A stretch of 64,000 nucleotides of DNA from Amphiplicatus sp046296195 (GTDB taxonomy: Bacteria; Pseudomonadota; Alphaproteobacteria; Caulobacterales; Parvularculaceae). The translations under genes were made by a program, and so were the position numbers. This document shows, one piece after another, positions 48,766 through 56,143 of this stretch. The stretch covers positions 60,809-124,808 of the forward strand of contig JBKBLR010000006.1 in NCBI GenBank assembly GCA_046296195.1, read 5' to 3'. Position 1 is the first letter of the stretch, and each line of letters starts with the position of its first letter. The notes below the pieces were generated by a model. It saw nothing but the letters and a program-made list of their open reading frames with translations, ran no database searches and was not told where the DNA came from.

Positions 48766-49938
48766 TCACGCCGTCCGCTCGAAAATCTCCCGCCCGATCA
48801 GCATGCGCCGGATTTCGCTCGTGCCGGCGCCGATCTCATAGAGCTTGGCGTCGCGCAAATAACGCCCGGTCGGATAATCGTTGATATAGCCGTTGCCGCC
48901 GAGGAGCTGGATCGCGTCGAGCGCGACCTGCGTCGCCTTCTCCGCCGCATAGAGGATGCAGCCGGCCGCGTCCTGGCGCGTCGTCTCCTTCCGGTCGCAG
49001 GCGCTGGCGACCGCATAGACGTAAGCCCGGCAGGCGTTCATCGTCGTGTACATGTCGGCGAGCTTGCCCTGCACGAGCTGGAAGGAGCCGATGGATTGCC
49101 CGAACTGCTTTCGTTCGTGCACGTAAGGAATGACCGTGTCCATGCAGGCCTGCATGATGCCGACGGGACCCGCCGAGAGCACGACGCGCTCATAATCGAG
49201 GCCCGACATCAGGACCGCGACGCCCCCGTTGAGCGCGCCGACGATGTTTTCCTCCGGCACTTCGCAATCCTCGAAGACGAGCTCGCCGGTGTCGGAGCCG
49301 CGCATGCCGAGCTTGTCGAGCTTCTGCGCCGGCTTGAAGCCTTTCCACCCCTTCTCGACGATGAAGGCGGTGATGCCCCTGGGCCCGGCGTTCGGGTCGG
49401 TCTTGGCGTAGACGACGACGACATCGGCGTCCGGCCCGTTGGTAATCCACATTTTCGAGCCGTTGAGGACGTAGCGGTCGCCCTTCTTATCGGCGCGGAG
49501 CTTCATGCCGACGACGTCCGAGCCTGCGCCGGGCTCCGACATCGCGAGCGCGCCCAAATGCTCGCCTGAGATGAGCTTCGGGAGATATTTCGCCTTTTGC
49601 GCCTTCGAGGCGTTGCGGGCGAGCTGGTTGACGCAGAGGTTCGAATGCGCGCCGTAGGAGAGCCCGACCGCGCCCGAGCCGCGGCTCACCTCCTCCATGA
49701 CGACGCAGTGCGCGAGATAGCCGAGCCCGGCGCCGCCGAATTCCTCATCCGCCGTGACGCCGAGGAGGCCGAGGGCCCCCAGCTCCGGCCAGAGGTCGCG
49801 CGGGAACTTGTTGGTCTGGTCGATCTCGGCCGCGCGCGGGGCGAGGCGTTCATCGACCCAACGCGCGACGGTCTCGCGCATTTCCTCGATCATCGGATCG
49901 AGCCCGAAATTCATCGCGACCTGGCTGTTCGAGCGCAT
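48766..49938 (-). CDS. ivd: isovaleryl-CoA dehydrogenase
   Basis: 390 residues from the ATG at 49938, after GGGAAGGA. Acyl-CoA dehydrogenase motifs: GAVGLSYGAHSNLCVNQLAR, ALAMSEPGAGSDVVGMKLRA (FAD contact), KMWITNGPDADVVVVYAKTD and the C-terminal QLLGGNGYINDYPTGRYLRD plus YEIGAGTSEIRRMLIGREIF. The catalytic Glu lies in helix G, LMSGLDYERVVLSAGP, the position used by isovaleryl-CoA dehydrogenase and not by short or medium-chain enzymes. It oxidises isovaleryl-CoA to 3-methylcrotonyl-CoA in leucine breakdown. The usual partner genes (mccA/mccB) are not in this window. Confidence 0.92.
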   Translation of the reverse strand: MRSNSQVAMNFGLDPMIEEMRETVARWVDERLAPRAAEIDQTNKFPRDLWPELGALGLLGVTADEEFGGAGLGYLAHCVVMEEVSRGSGAVGLSYGAHSNLCVNQLARNASKAQKAKYLPKLISGEHLGALAMSEPGAGSDVVGMKLRADKKGDRYVLNGSKMWITNGPDADVVVVYAKTDPNAGPRGITAFIVEKGWKGFKPAQKLDKLGMRGSDTGELVFEDCEVPEENIVGALNGGVAVLMSGLDYERVVLSAGPVGIMQACMDTVIPYVHERKQFGQSIGSFQLVQGKLADMYTTMNACRAYVYAVASACDRKETTRQDAAGCILYAAEKATQVALDAIQLLGGNGYINDYPTGRYLRDAKLYEIGAGTSEIRRMLIGREIFERTA

Positions 49939-50103
49939 GGTTCCTTCCCTTTCACGGCGGGCGCTTGCCGCGAGGCGCCTCTTTTGGGACTGGGGTCGGG
50001 GTAGCGGCGCGCGGGGCGAGGGGCAAGGCCGCGCCACCGGCCTCTTAATTGGCGTTCACCATAAATTGAGCTATGTCGCCTTCCCTTGGTCGAGGCGGGA
50101 TGA

Positions 50104-52467
50104 ATGGCGGTTTCGCAACAGGTATCAGGCGCTTCCGGGAACGGGGCGGGCGGGGCCCGTGTCCGCTTCCGCGCCGTGAGCGAGGCTGGTGAGGCGGCCG
50201 CGGCCGCGCCGGCCTCTGAGGCCGTGAAGGCCAGCCTCGCCGCCGCCGATCTCGAAGCCCGCCGCCTCAGCGCCCGCGGCGCGAAGATCGAAACCGCCTG
50301 CCGCTTCGTCGCGCTCCTCTCCTTTCTCGCCGTTGCGGTCGCCGCGCCGCTCGGCTGGTTCCTCGCCCATCTCAAGCTCTCGGGATCGGCCGAAGGCTTC
50401 CGCCTCTTCGACTGGTACGGCACCTGGGCGCTCGCCTTCGCGGTGATCGTGCCGGCGATCCTCGTTCTCATGGGCCGCATCATATCCGTGATGGCGCCCG
50501 TCATGGGCGCGGCGCAGACCGTCGCCGCCGCGGCGCAAGGCTTCGTCGAGCCTGACAAGGCGGCGATCCGCAATGTCGAAACCGTCGGCGCGGTCGTCCG
50601 TGGGCAGATGGAGGCCCTCAACGCCGGCATCGACGATGCGCTCATCCGCCTCGCCTCGGTCGAGGCGATGATCCGGCAGCATGTCGGCGCGATCGAGCAG
50701 GCGGGGCTTGCGATCGAGAACAAGGCCTCGGGCGCGGCCTCGAGCATCGCCGCCGAGCGCGCGCGGCTGATGGAGCTGACCGAGACGCTCAATGCGCGCG
50801 CCGACGATTTTGCGACCGCGATCGCGGAAAAGGCGCAGGCGAACATCCTGTCGCTGCAGAACGCGTCGAATTCCGTCGGCGAGGCCGAGAGCCGCCTTGA
50901 AGAGCGGCTGTCGACGCTCGAAACCGCGGCGCGCCGGGCGCTGCAGAGCTTCGAGGCGCTCACCGCCGCGCTCCTCGACGCCGACGGCCGCATCAAATCG
51001 ACCGCCGGCGCGATCGAAACCTCCGCCGCCGAAATGAAGACCGCGGCCGAGCGCGCCGCACGCATCGCCGACGCCGCCGCCGACACCGCAGCGAGGAACG
51101 CCGCCAATGTCGGCCAGTTTTCGTTGAAGGCCGCCGAGGAGGCGAAGAAGAACGCCGACGCCGCGATTGAGGTCGCGCGCGCCGAGTCGGAGCGCGCGGC
51201 GACGACGGCCGTCGAGTTCACGCCCCGCGAATCGCGCCGGGTCGCCGAAGCCGCCGCCCGCGCGGTCGACACCGTGCGCGAAGCGACGATGAGCTCCGTC
51301 GCCGCCGCCGCGAGCGACGCCGAACGCGCCGCCGCCGCCGCCAATCTCGTCACCGAAGCCGCAAGGAAGGCCGTGACCGCCTCGCGCGAGGCGTCGGACG
51401 AAGTCGCCAAGGCCGGCGAGGCCGCCAAGAAGAACGCCGCCGACGCGCTCGCCGCCGCGGAGACCGCGTCAAAGCGCGTTGAAGAGCGCAACAGGGAGCT
51501 GGCGAGCGCGCGCGCCGCGCTCGAAACGGAAAACGCGCGCCTTGAATCGCTGATCGACGAACAGAGGAAACGCGCCGACCGCCTTGCGGAGGCGATCGCG
51601 ACGCAGACGGAGCGCCTGTCGAAGCTCGCCGAGAACCAGCTGCGCGAACAGGAAGCCGCCGCCCGGCTCGCCGAAGCGCAGGCGGCGATCGAAAGGACCC
51701 GCGCGGGCGAGGCCCAGCGCGCCGCCGACGCCGAGAAGGCGCGCCTTGCCGAAGAGGCCGAACGGGCCGCCAGGATCGACGCGGAGAAGCGCGCCGCCGA
51801 GGAAGCGCGCAAGGCGGCGGAAGGGGAGAAGGCCGCCGCGGCGAAGGCCAAACGCGCGCAGGCCGGGCAGGACCGCTCGAATGTCCTCGACCTCGGCAAG
51901 GGCGCGAAAGGCGCAGCGCGCCTCGACGCCATCGCCGCTGATATCGAAAAGCCGAAAGCGCAGCGCGCCGCCGCCGGCGCCGGGGACGACGAGGACAAGC
52001 GGTCAAAGCACGACGTCAGCTGGCGGGAGATCCTGTCGGCGACCGACGGGGCCGAGCCGCTCGACCTCGGCGCGGAAGGCCGGCGCGCCGCCGAAGCGCG
52101 CGCGAGCGCGCAGAACGCGATGAAGATCATCACCGGCCTGCAGGATTTCACGCTCGATCTTGAAACGCGGCTTTACGGCGAGCCGCCGCCGGCGCTGCTC
52201 GAACGCTTCGAGCGCGGCGACCGCAATGTCTTCGCCAACCGCCTCTTGAGGCTCAACGAATCCGACGTGAAGCGCCGCATCCGCGCCGAAGGGAGCCGCG
52301 ACAAGACGTTCGAGCGCGGCATCCACGATTTCCTGCAGGGCTTCGAGCGGCTTCTGGAGGATGCGACGACCTCGGAAACCGCGGACGAGGAGCTCGAGCA
52401 ATATCTCTCCTCGCCCCTGGGCCGCGTCTATCTCCTCGTCGGCGCGACGGTCGGCTATTTCGCCTGA
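50104..52467 (+). CDS. TipN-like membrane-anchored coiled-coil protein
   Basis: 787 residues. A disordered N-terminus is followed by two membrane helices, FVALLSFLAVAVAAPLGWFL and WALAFAVIVPAILVLMG (about residues 65-130). Residues 150-620 form a nearly unbroken Ala/Glu/Arg coiled coil with heptad pattern, for example AAEEAKKNADAAIEVARAES. A conserved C-terminal domain (about 655-787) contains ISWREILSATD-like VSWREILSATDGAEPLD, VFANRLLRLNESDVKRRIRA and YLSSPLGRVYLLVGATVGYF. Two membrane helices, a long coiled coil and this kind of C-terminal domain match TipN, the birth-pole marker of Caulobacter. The identification rests on architecture and remembered C-terminal likeness, so it is tentative. 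Confidence 0.6.
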   Translation: MAVSQQVSGASGNGAGGARVRFRAVSEAGEAAAAAPASEAVKASLAAADLEARRLSARGAKIETACRFVALLSFLAVAVAAPLGWFLAHLKLSGSAEGFRLFDWYGTWALAFAVIVPAILVLMGRIISVMAPVMGAAQTVAAAAQGFVEPDKAAIRNVETVGAVVRGQMEALNAGIDDALIRLASVEAMIRQHVGAIEQAGLAIENKASGAASSIAAERARLMELTETLNARADDFATAIAEKAQANILSLQNASNSVGEAESRLEERLSTLETAARRALQSFEALTAALLDADGRIKSTAGAIETSAAEMKTAAERAARIADAAADTAARNAANVGQFSLKAAEEAKKNADAAIEVARAESERAATTAVEFTPRESRRVAEAAARAVDTVREATMSSVAAAASDAERAAAAANLVTEAARKAVTASREASDEVAKAGEAAKKNAADALAAAETASKRVEERNRELASARAALETENARLESLIDEQRKRADRLAEAIATQTERLSKLAENQLREQEAAARLAEAQAAIERTRAGEAQRAADAEKARLAEEAERAARIDAEKRAAEEARKAAEGEKAAAAKAKRAQAGQDRSNVLDLGKGAKGAARLDAIAADIEKPKAQRAAAGAGDDEDKRSKHDVSWREILSATDGAEPLDLGAEGRRAAEARASAQNAMKIITGLQDFTLDLETRLYGEPPPALLERFERGDRNVFANRLLRLNESDVKRRIRAEGSRDKTFERGIHDFLQGFERLLEDATTSETADEELEQYLSSPLGRVYLLVGATVGYFA

Positions 52468-52469
52468 GG

Positions 52470-53129
52470 TCAGCGCCCCGCCGAGGCTTGCGCTTTCGCC
52501 GCCTCTTCCAGCGTCCAGGGAACGATGTCGCGCTGGATCGCGGACAAGGCGGCGTCGAGCGCAGCGGCGGCGGCGGCGGGCGTGTCGGCGCCGAGCGGGG
52601 CCGACGCCTCGAACAGCTTCGAGGCGTGGATGCGGCTGCGCCCGTTGGTCAGGCGCGCGAAGACGGCGACTTCGGCGCGCCGGTCGGCGCCCGCCTGCGC
52701 GACGCCGAGCCGGCGAATGTCCGTCTGCAGAACATAGGTCGATACGGGCAGGGTGAGGCGGCTGCCGACGCCCTTGATGGCGCCGGTGTTTTCAAAGCTG
52801 CGGACGAGCGCGACGCCGAAAAGGCGCGGCGCGCGGTCGACCCATTCGCCGCCAGCGTAATATTCGATGCGGCCCGGCGCGCGCGCAATGGCGATTTTCG
52901 CCGTGTTGTAGGCGAGCGTCGCTTCGGGCTCCTCGACGCCGAGCGTGAAGGCGGCCGGCGTCGCGGCCGGCGCGGCGACCGTCACGTCGCTGACGACATA
53001 GCGCGCCGACGCCGGCGCGGCGTCGGGCAGCACCGAGACGCAGGCGGGCAAGGCGAGCGCTGAAAAGAACGCGACAGCGGCCCGCGCCGATGCGCTCGTG
53101 CGGCCCGAAAAAGCTGATGCCGGCGTCAC
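52470..53129 (-). CDS. ABC-type transport auxiliary lipoprotein (PqiC/MlaX-like)
   Basis: 219 residues. The N-terminal signal ends in the lipobox LPAC (ALALPACVSVLPDA), so the protein is lipidated. The mature part matches PF03886: RYVVSDVTVAAPAATPA, YNTAKIAIARAPGRIEYYAG (with GEWVDRAPRLF following) and YVLQTDIRRLGVAQAGADRR. Such lipoproteins join Mla/Pqi-type lipid carriers to the outer membrane. It overlaps the upstream MCE gene by 4 bases and is the last gene of the mlaE-mlaF-mlaD-lipoprotein operon. Confidence 0.88.
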   Translation of the reverse strand: MTPASAFSGRTSASARAAVAFFSALALPACVSVLPDAAPASARYVVSDVTVAAPAATPAAFTLGVEEPEATLAYNTAKIAIARAPGRIEYYAGGEWVDRAPRLFGVALVRSFENTGAIKGVGSRLTLPVSTYVLQTDIRRLGVAQAGADRRAEVAVFARLTNGRSRIHASKLFEASAPLGADTPAAAAAALDAALSAIQRDIVPWTLEEAAKAQASAGR

Positions 53130-54025
53130 TTGCGCTCTCCTTCATAGCGCGGCGTTGATTCGCCGAGCAGATAACCGCGCGGGTCGCGGTCGATTTCGCG
53201 CAAGACCTGATCGAGCGTGCGGAAGAGCGCGCGCGCCTCGGCGACGGCGGGGCCGACCTGGGCGAGGCCCTGATCGGTGAAGACCCTGATCTGCTCGCGA
53301 TTCTCGGCGACGGCGGCGCGAAGCTCGGCCATCAGCGCCTGCGTTTCTTCGAGCGTCTTCGGCGCGTCGGCGGCGAGAATCCGGTCGAAATTGTCAATCG
53401 TGCGTCCAAGCTTTTCGCTCGACGCGGCGAGATTGGCGGTGAGCTTTGCCGTATTGGCGAGGGTCGCGGCGATCTCCTCGTCCTGGTCGGCGAGCGTCGC
53501 CGTCAGCGTGTCGACGCTGGCGAGGATCCGCCCGAAGGCCGCCGTGTTTTCTTCCGACAAGAGCACGTTCGCGGAAGCGATGATGTCGCTCGAGCCCGAG
53601 ATGAGCTGCGCGATGCCGGAGGCGTCCGCCTCGATGCGCGGCACGCCGCGCGCGACGTTCTTCAACAGCTCCTCGTCGGCGCTGCCGCCGACGAGCTGGA
53701 TGATCGCAAGGCCGGTGAAGCCGACGAGCTCGAGTTCAGCCTTGGTGTCGGTCTTGACCGGCGTGTCGTCGTCGACGCGGATGCGGGCGATGACGATCGA
53801 GGGGTTTTCGGGGTCGATCGTCAGTGTACGCACTTCGCCCTTCTGGATGCCGTTGAACGACACCGCCGCGCCGACCGAAAGGCCCGAGACGCGGTCGCGG
53901 AAGATGACGTCATATTCGTCATAATTGCGCTTCGACTGCGACAGATAGAGGACGAACAGGAACGCGGACGCGACAAGAAAGAGCACGACCGCGCCGACGA
54001 GGACGTAATGCGCGCGTGTCTCCAT
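53126..54025 (-). CDS. MCE/MlaD family lipid-binding protein
   Basis: 299 residues. One N-terminal membrane helix (YVLVGAVVLFLVASAFLFVL) anchors it; the MCE domain follows (about residues 38-115): YDVIFRDRVSGLSVGAAVSF, NGIQKGEVRTLTIDPENPSI and ELELVGFTGLAIIQLVGGSA. The rest is a long helical region with heptad-like spacing (SSEKLGRTIDNFDRILAADA, LRAAVAENREQIRVFTDQGL). Longer than E. coli MlaD (about 180 residues), it resembles the Pqi/TGD2-like forms whose helices make a tunnel. Three bases separate it from the ATPase gene stop. Confidence 0.92.
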   Translation of the reverse strand: METRAHYVLVGAVVLFLVASAFLFVLYLSQSKRNYDEYDVIFRDRVSGLSVGAAVSFNGIQKGEVRTLTIDPENPSIVIARIRVDDDTPVKTDTKAELELVGFTGLAIIQLVGGSADEELLKNVARGVPRIEADASGIAQLISGSSDIIASANVLLSEENTAAFGRILASVDTLTATLADQDEEIAATLANTAKLTANLAASSEKLGRTIDNFDRILAADAPKTLEETQALMAELRAAVAENREQIRVFTDQGLAQVGPAVAEARALFRTLDQVLREIDRDPRGYLLGESTPRYEGERK

Positions 54026-54028
54026 GCC

Positions 54029-54838
54029 TCAAACCTTCTCCGCCAGGGCTTCCGCCCCATGGTCTTTCGCCGACAGCGCCGCACGCCCGCGGGGCCCGGC
54101 GAAATAGGCCTTGATCCAAGGATGGTCGGACCGGCGGACCTCATCGAGCGGCCCGATGGCGATCACCCTTTTCTCGGCGAGCACGGCGACCCGGTCGCAT
54201 GTCGCATGCAGCGTGTCGAGATCATGCGTGACCATAAACACCGTTAACCCTAAGGATTTCTTTAGGGATACGATCAATCGGTCGAAATTCTCTGCGCCGA
54301 TAGGGTCAAGGCCCGCGGTCGGCTCGTCGAGAAAGACGATTTCGGGATCGAGCGCGAGCGCGCGCGCAAGTCCTGCGCGTTTCGACATGCCGCCCGACAA
54401 CTCAGAGGGGAATTTGGCGCCCGCGTCGTCGGGAAGGCCGACCATCGAGATTTTCATCGCCGCCATGTCGGCGGCGAGCTCATCGGGGAGCTTCAGATGC
54501 TCGCGCATCGGCGCCATGACGTTCTGCGCGACCGTCATCGCCGAGAACAGCGCGCCGCCCTGGAACATCACGCCCCAGCGCTGTTCGATGGCGAGCTGCT
54601 GGCGCACGGAGAGCGCGTAAAAATCTTCGCCGAAAATGCGCACGGTTCCGGCGGAAGGCGGCTTGAGCCCGATGATCGCCCGCATCAGCACCGATTTTCC
54701 GGTGCCCGAGCCGCCGACGACGCCGAGAATTTCATTGCGGCGCACCCGGAGGTCGAGATTGTCGTGAATGACGACATTCCCGAACTGCGTGCGCAGGCCT
54801 TCGACCTCGATGATCGCCTCCTCGTCAGCGCCGCTCAA
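54029..54838 (-). CDS. MlaF-type ABC transporter ATP-binding protein
   Basis: 269 residues. The start is most likely the TTG at 54838, overlapping the stop of the permease gene; a much longer open frame upstream only shadows that gene. Walker A is GGSGTGKSVLMRAIIG, the signature motif is LSGGMSKRAGLARALALDPE, Walker B is IVFLDEPTAGLDP and the switch His is in VMVTHDLD-like FMVTHDLDTLHATCD. AGLDPIGAENFDRLI is the usual MlaF form. It powers phospholipid movement between the inner and outer membrane. Confidence 0.93.
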   Translation of the reverse strand: MSGADEEAIIEVEGLRTQFGNVVIHDNLDLRVRRNEILGVVGGSGTGKSVLMRAIIGLKPPSAGTVRIFGEDFYALSVRQQLAIEQRWGVMFQGGALFSAMTVAQNVMAPMREHLKLPDELAADMAAMKISMVGLPDDAGAKFPSELSGGMSKRAGLARALALDPEIVFLDEPTAGLDPIGAENFDRLIVSLKKSLGLTVFMVTHDLDTLHATCDRVAVLAEKRVIAIGPLDEVRRSDHPWIKAYFAGPRGRAALSAKDHGAEALAEKV

Positions 54839-55965
54839 AAGTCGATCTCCAGAAAGAACATCGCGAAGAAGGCGTCGAGGATGATGACGACGAACAGCGA
54901 CTGCACGACGGAGAGCGTCGTGCGCTGGCCGAGGCTTTCCGAGCTGCCGGCGACCTCCATCCCCTGATAGCAGCCGATCACCGCGATGACGAAGGCGAAG
55001 AACGGCGCCTTGATGAGGCCGACCCAGAAATTCGACAGCGCGATCGTCTCCTGCAGGCGGCCGACGAAGAAGGCGGGCGAGATCTCCATCGCCGTCGCCG
55101 CGACGAGCCCGCCGCCGATGACGCCGAGGATCGAGGCCATGAAAGTCAGCACCGGCATCATCAGGATGAGCGCGATCGTGCGCGGCAGCACGAGCGTCTC
55201 GACGGGATCGAGGCCGAGCGCGCGCATGGCGTCGATCTCCTCGCGGATCTTCATCGTGCCGATCGCGGCCGTGAAGGCGCTGCCCGAGCGGCCGGCGACG
55301 AGGATCGCGGCGAGGAGGACGCCGAATTCGCGCAGAACCGAGATGCCGACGAGCTCGACGGTGAACACCTCCGCATTGAAGAGCCTGAGGATCTTCGCGC
55401 CCATGAAGGCGACGACGGCGCCGATCATGAACGACATCAGGCCGACGATCGGCATTGCGTTGATGCCGGCTTCCTCCATGTGCCAGAAGATCGAGGTGAG
55501 CCGGAGGCGTTGCGGCTCGCACACGACGCGCCAGAAGGCTGCAAGCGTCAGGCCGATGAAATTCAGGATCTCGATGGCGGTGTGATAGCCCTCGACGATA
55601 CCCTGGCCGAGGCGGTTCACCATCAGAAGGGCGGCGTTGCGGCGCGCCGGCTCGACATCGCAAGGCAGGACATGCGGCGCGACATTGGCGATAAGCGCCT
55701 GATGCTCCTCGCTGCCGCCGACGATCTTCGACGCTTCAGTGCGCTTTGAACACGCGCGCAGGAGGCGCTCGAACACCATCGCTCCCGCGGTGTCGAGGCG
55801 GCCGACGCCCGATATGTCGATGATGAGTTCGCGCCCGATCGCGTCATCCTCGAAATCGCGAAGATCGCGGTCGATCGCGCCAAGATGCCGCGCCTGCCAG
55901 TCGCCTGTCGCCTTGAGGCGCAGGATCCCCTCGCTGAGGTCGATCGTGTAGGCGGCGGGCTGCAT
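54835..55965 (-). CDS. MlaE-type permease with N-terminal STAS domain
   Basis: 376 residues. The N-terminal 105 residues form a STAS-like domain (LRLKATGDWQARHLGAIDRD, LIIDISGVGRLDTAGAMVFE), which in E. coli is the separate MlaB protein. The rest is the MlaE permease: GINAMPIVGLMSFMIGAVVA, FGVLLAAILVAGRSGSAFTA, AAIGTMKIREEIDAMRALGL and the terminal SVVQSLFVVIILDAFFAMFF. The GRSGSA-F-x-A-x-x-G-x-M-x-x-x-E-E-I-D signature is unmistakable. It heads the operon permease-ATPase-MCE-lipoprotein. The fused STAS is common outside gammaproteobacteria. Confidence 0.94.
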   Translation of the reverse strand: MQPAAYTIDLSEGILRLKATGDWQARHLGAIDRDLRDFEDDAIGRELIIDISGVGRLDTAGAMVFERLLRACSKRTEASKIVGGSEEHQALIANVAPHVLPCDVEPARRNAALLMVNRLGQGIVEGYHTAIEILNFIGLTLAAFWRVVCEPQRLRLTSIFWHMEEAGINAMPIVGLMSFMIGAVVAFMGAKILRLFNAEVFTVELVGISVLREFGVLLAAILVAGRSGSAFTAAIGTMKIREEIDAMRALGLDPVETLVLPRTIALILMMPVLTFMASILGVIGGGLVAATAMEISPAFFVGRLQETIALSNFWVGLIKAPFFAFVIAVIGCYQGMEVAGSSESLGQRTTLSVVQSLFVVIILDAFFAMFFLEIDF

Positions 55966-56143
55966 CGGGCGTCCGTCGGGCGGTTCTAAGGGTCAGGCAG
56001 GCGGCTCGCCGCTTGCATTGGAAGATGCTAGGGCGGGATGATAAATTCATCCTGAATTAAGGTGAACGAGTGTTAACGCGCCGCCGCCCCGGAACGAAGG
56101 GCCCGAAGGGTCGGGCCGATGACCGGGGAGGCCTTGCGCGGGA

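Noticed and set aside
49911..52151. A 746-codon Ser/Ala-rich open frame antisense to the TipN-like gene
   Set aside because: It is the mirror of a coiled-coil gene with repetitive GCC/GAG codons, which yields Ser/Arg/Ala runs; the plus-strand gene has membrane helices and a conserved end.
54236..54275. Hairpin CCCTAA...TTAGGG as a terminator
   Set aside because: It lies inside the ABC ATPase coding sequence and is not followed by a T run in either direction.
54839..55663. Upstream extension of the MlaF-type ATPase reading frame
   Set aside because: It lies entirely over the mlaE-type permease gene in another frame and encodes an Arg/His-rich low-complexity chain.
56050..56085. Two TTAA motifs before the CHASE2 gene as a CtrA site
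   Set aside because: The spacing is 12 bases, not seven.
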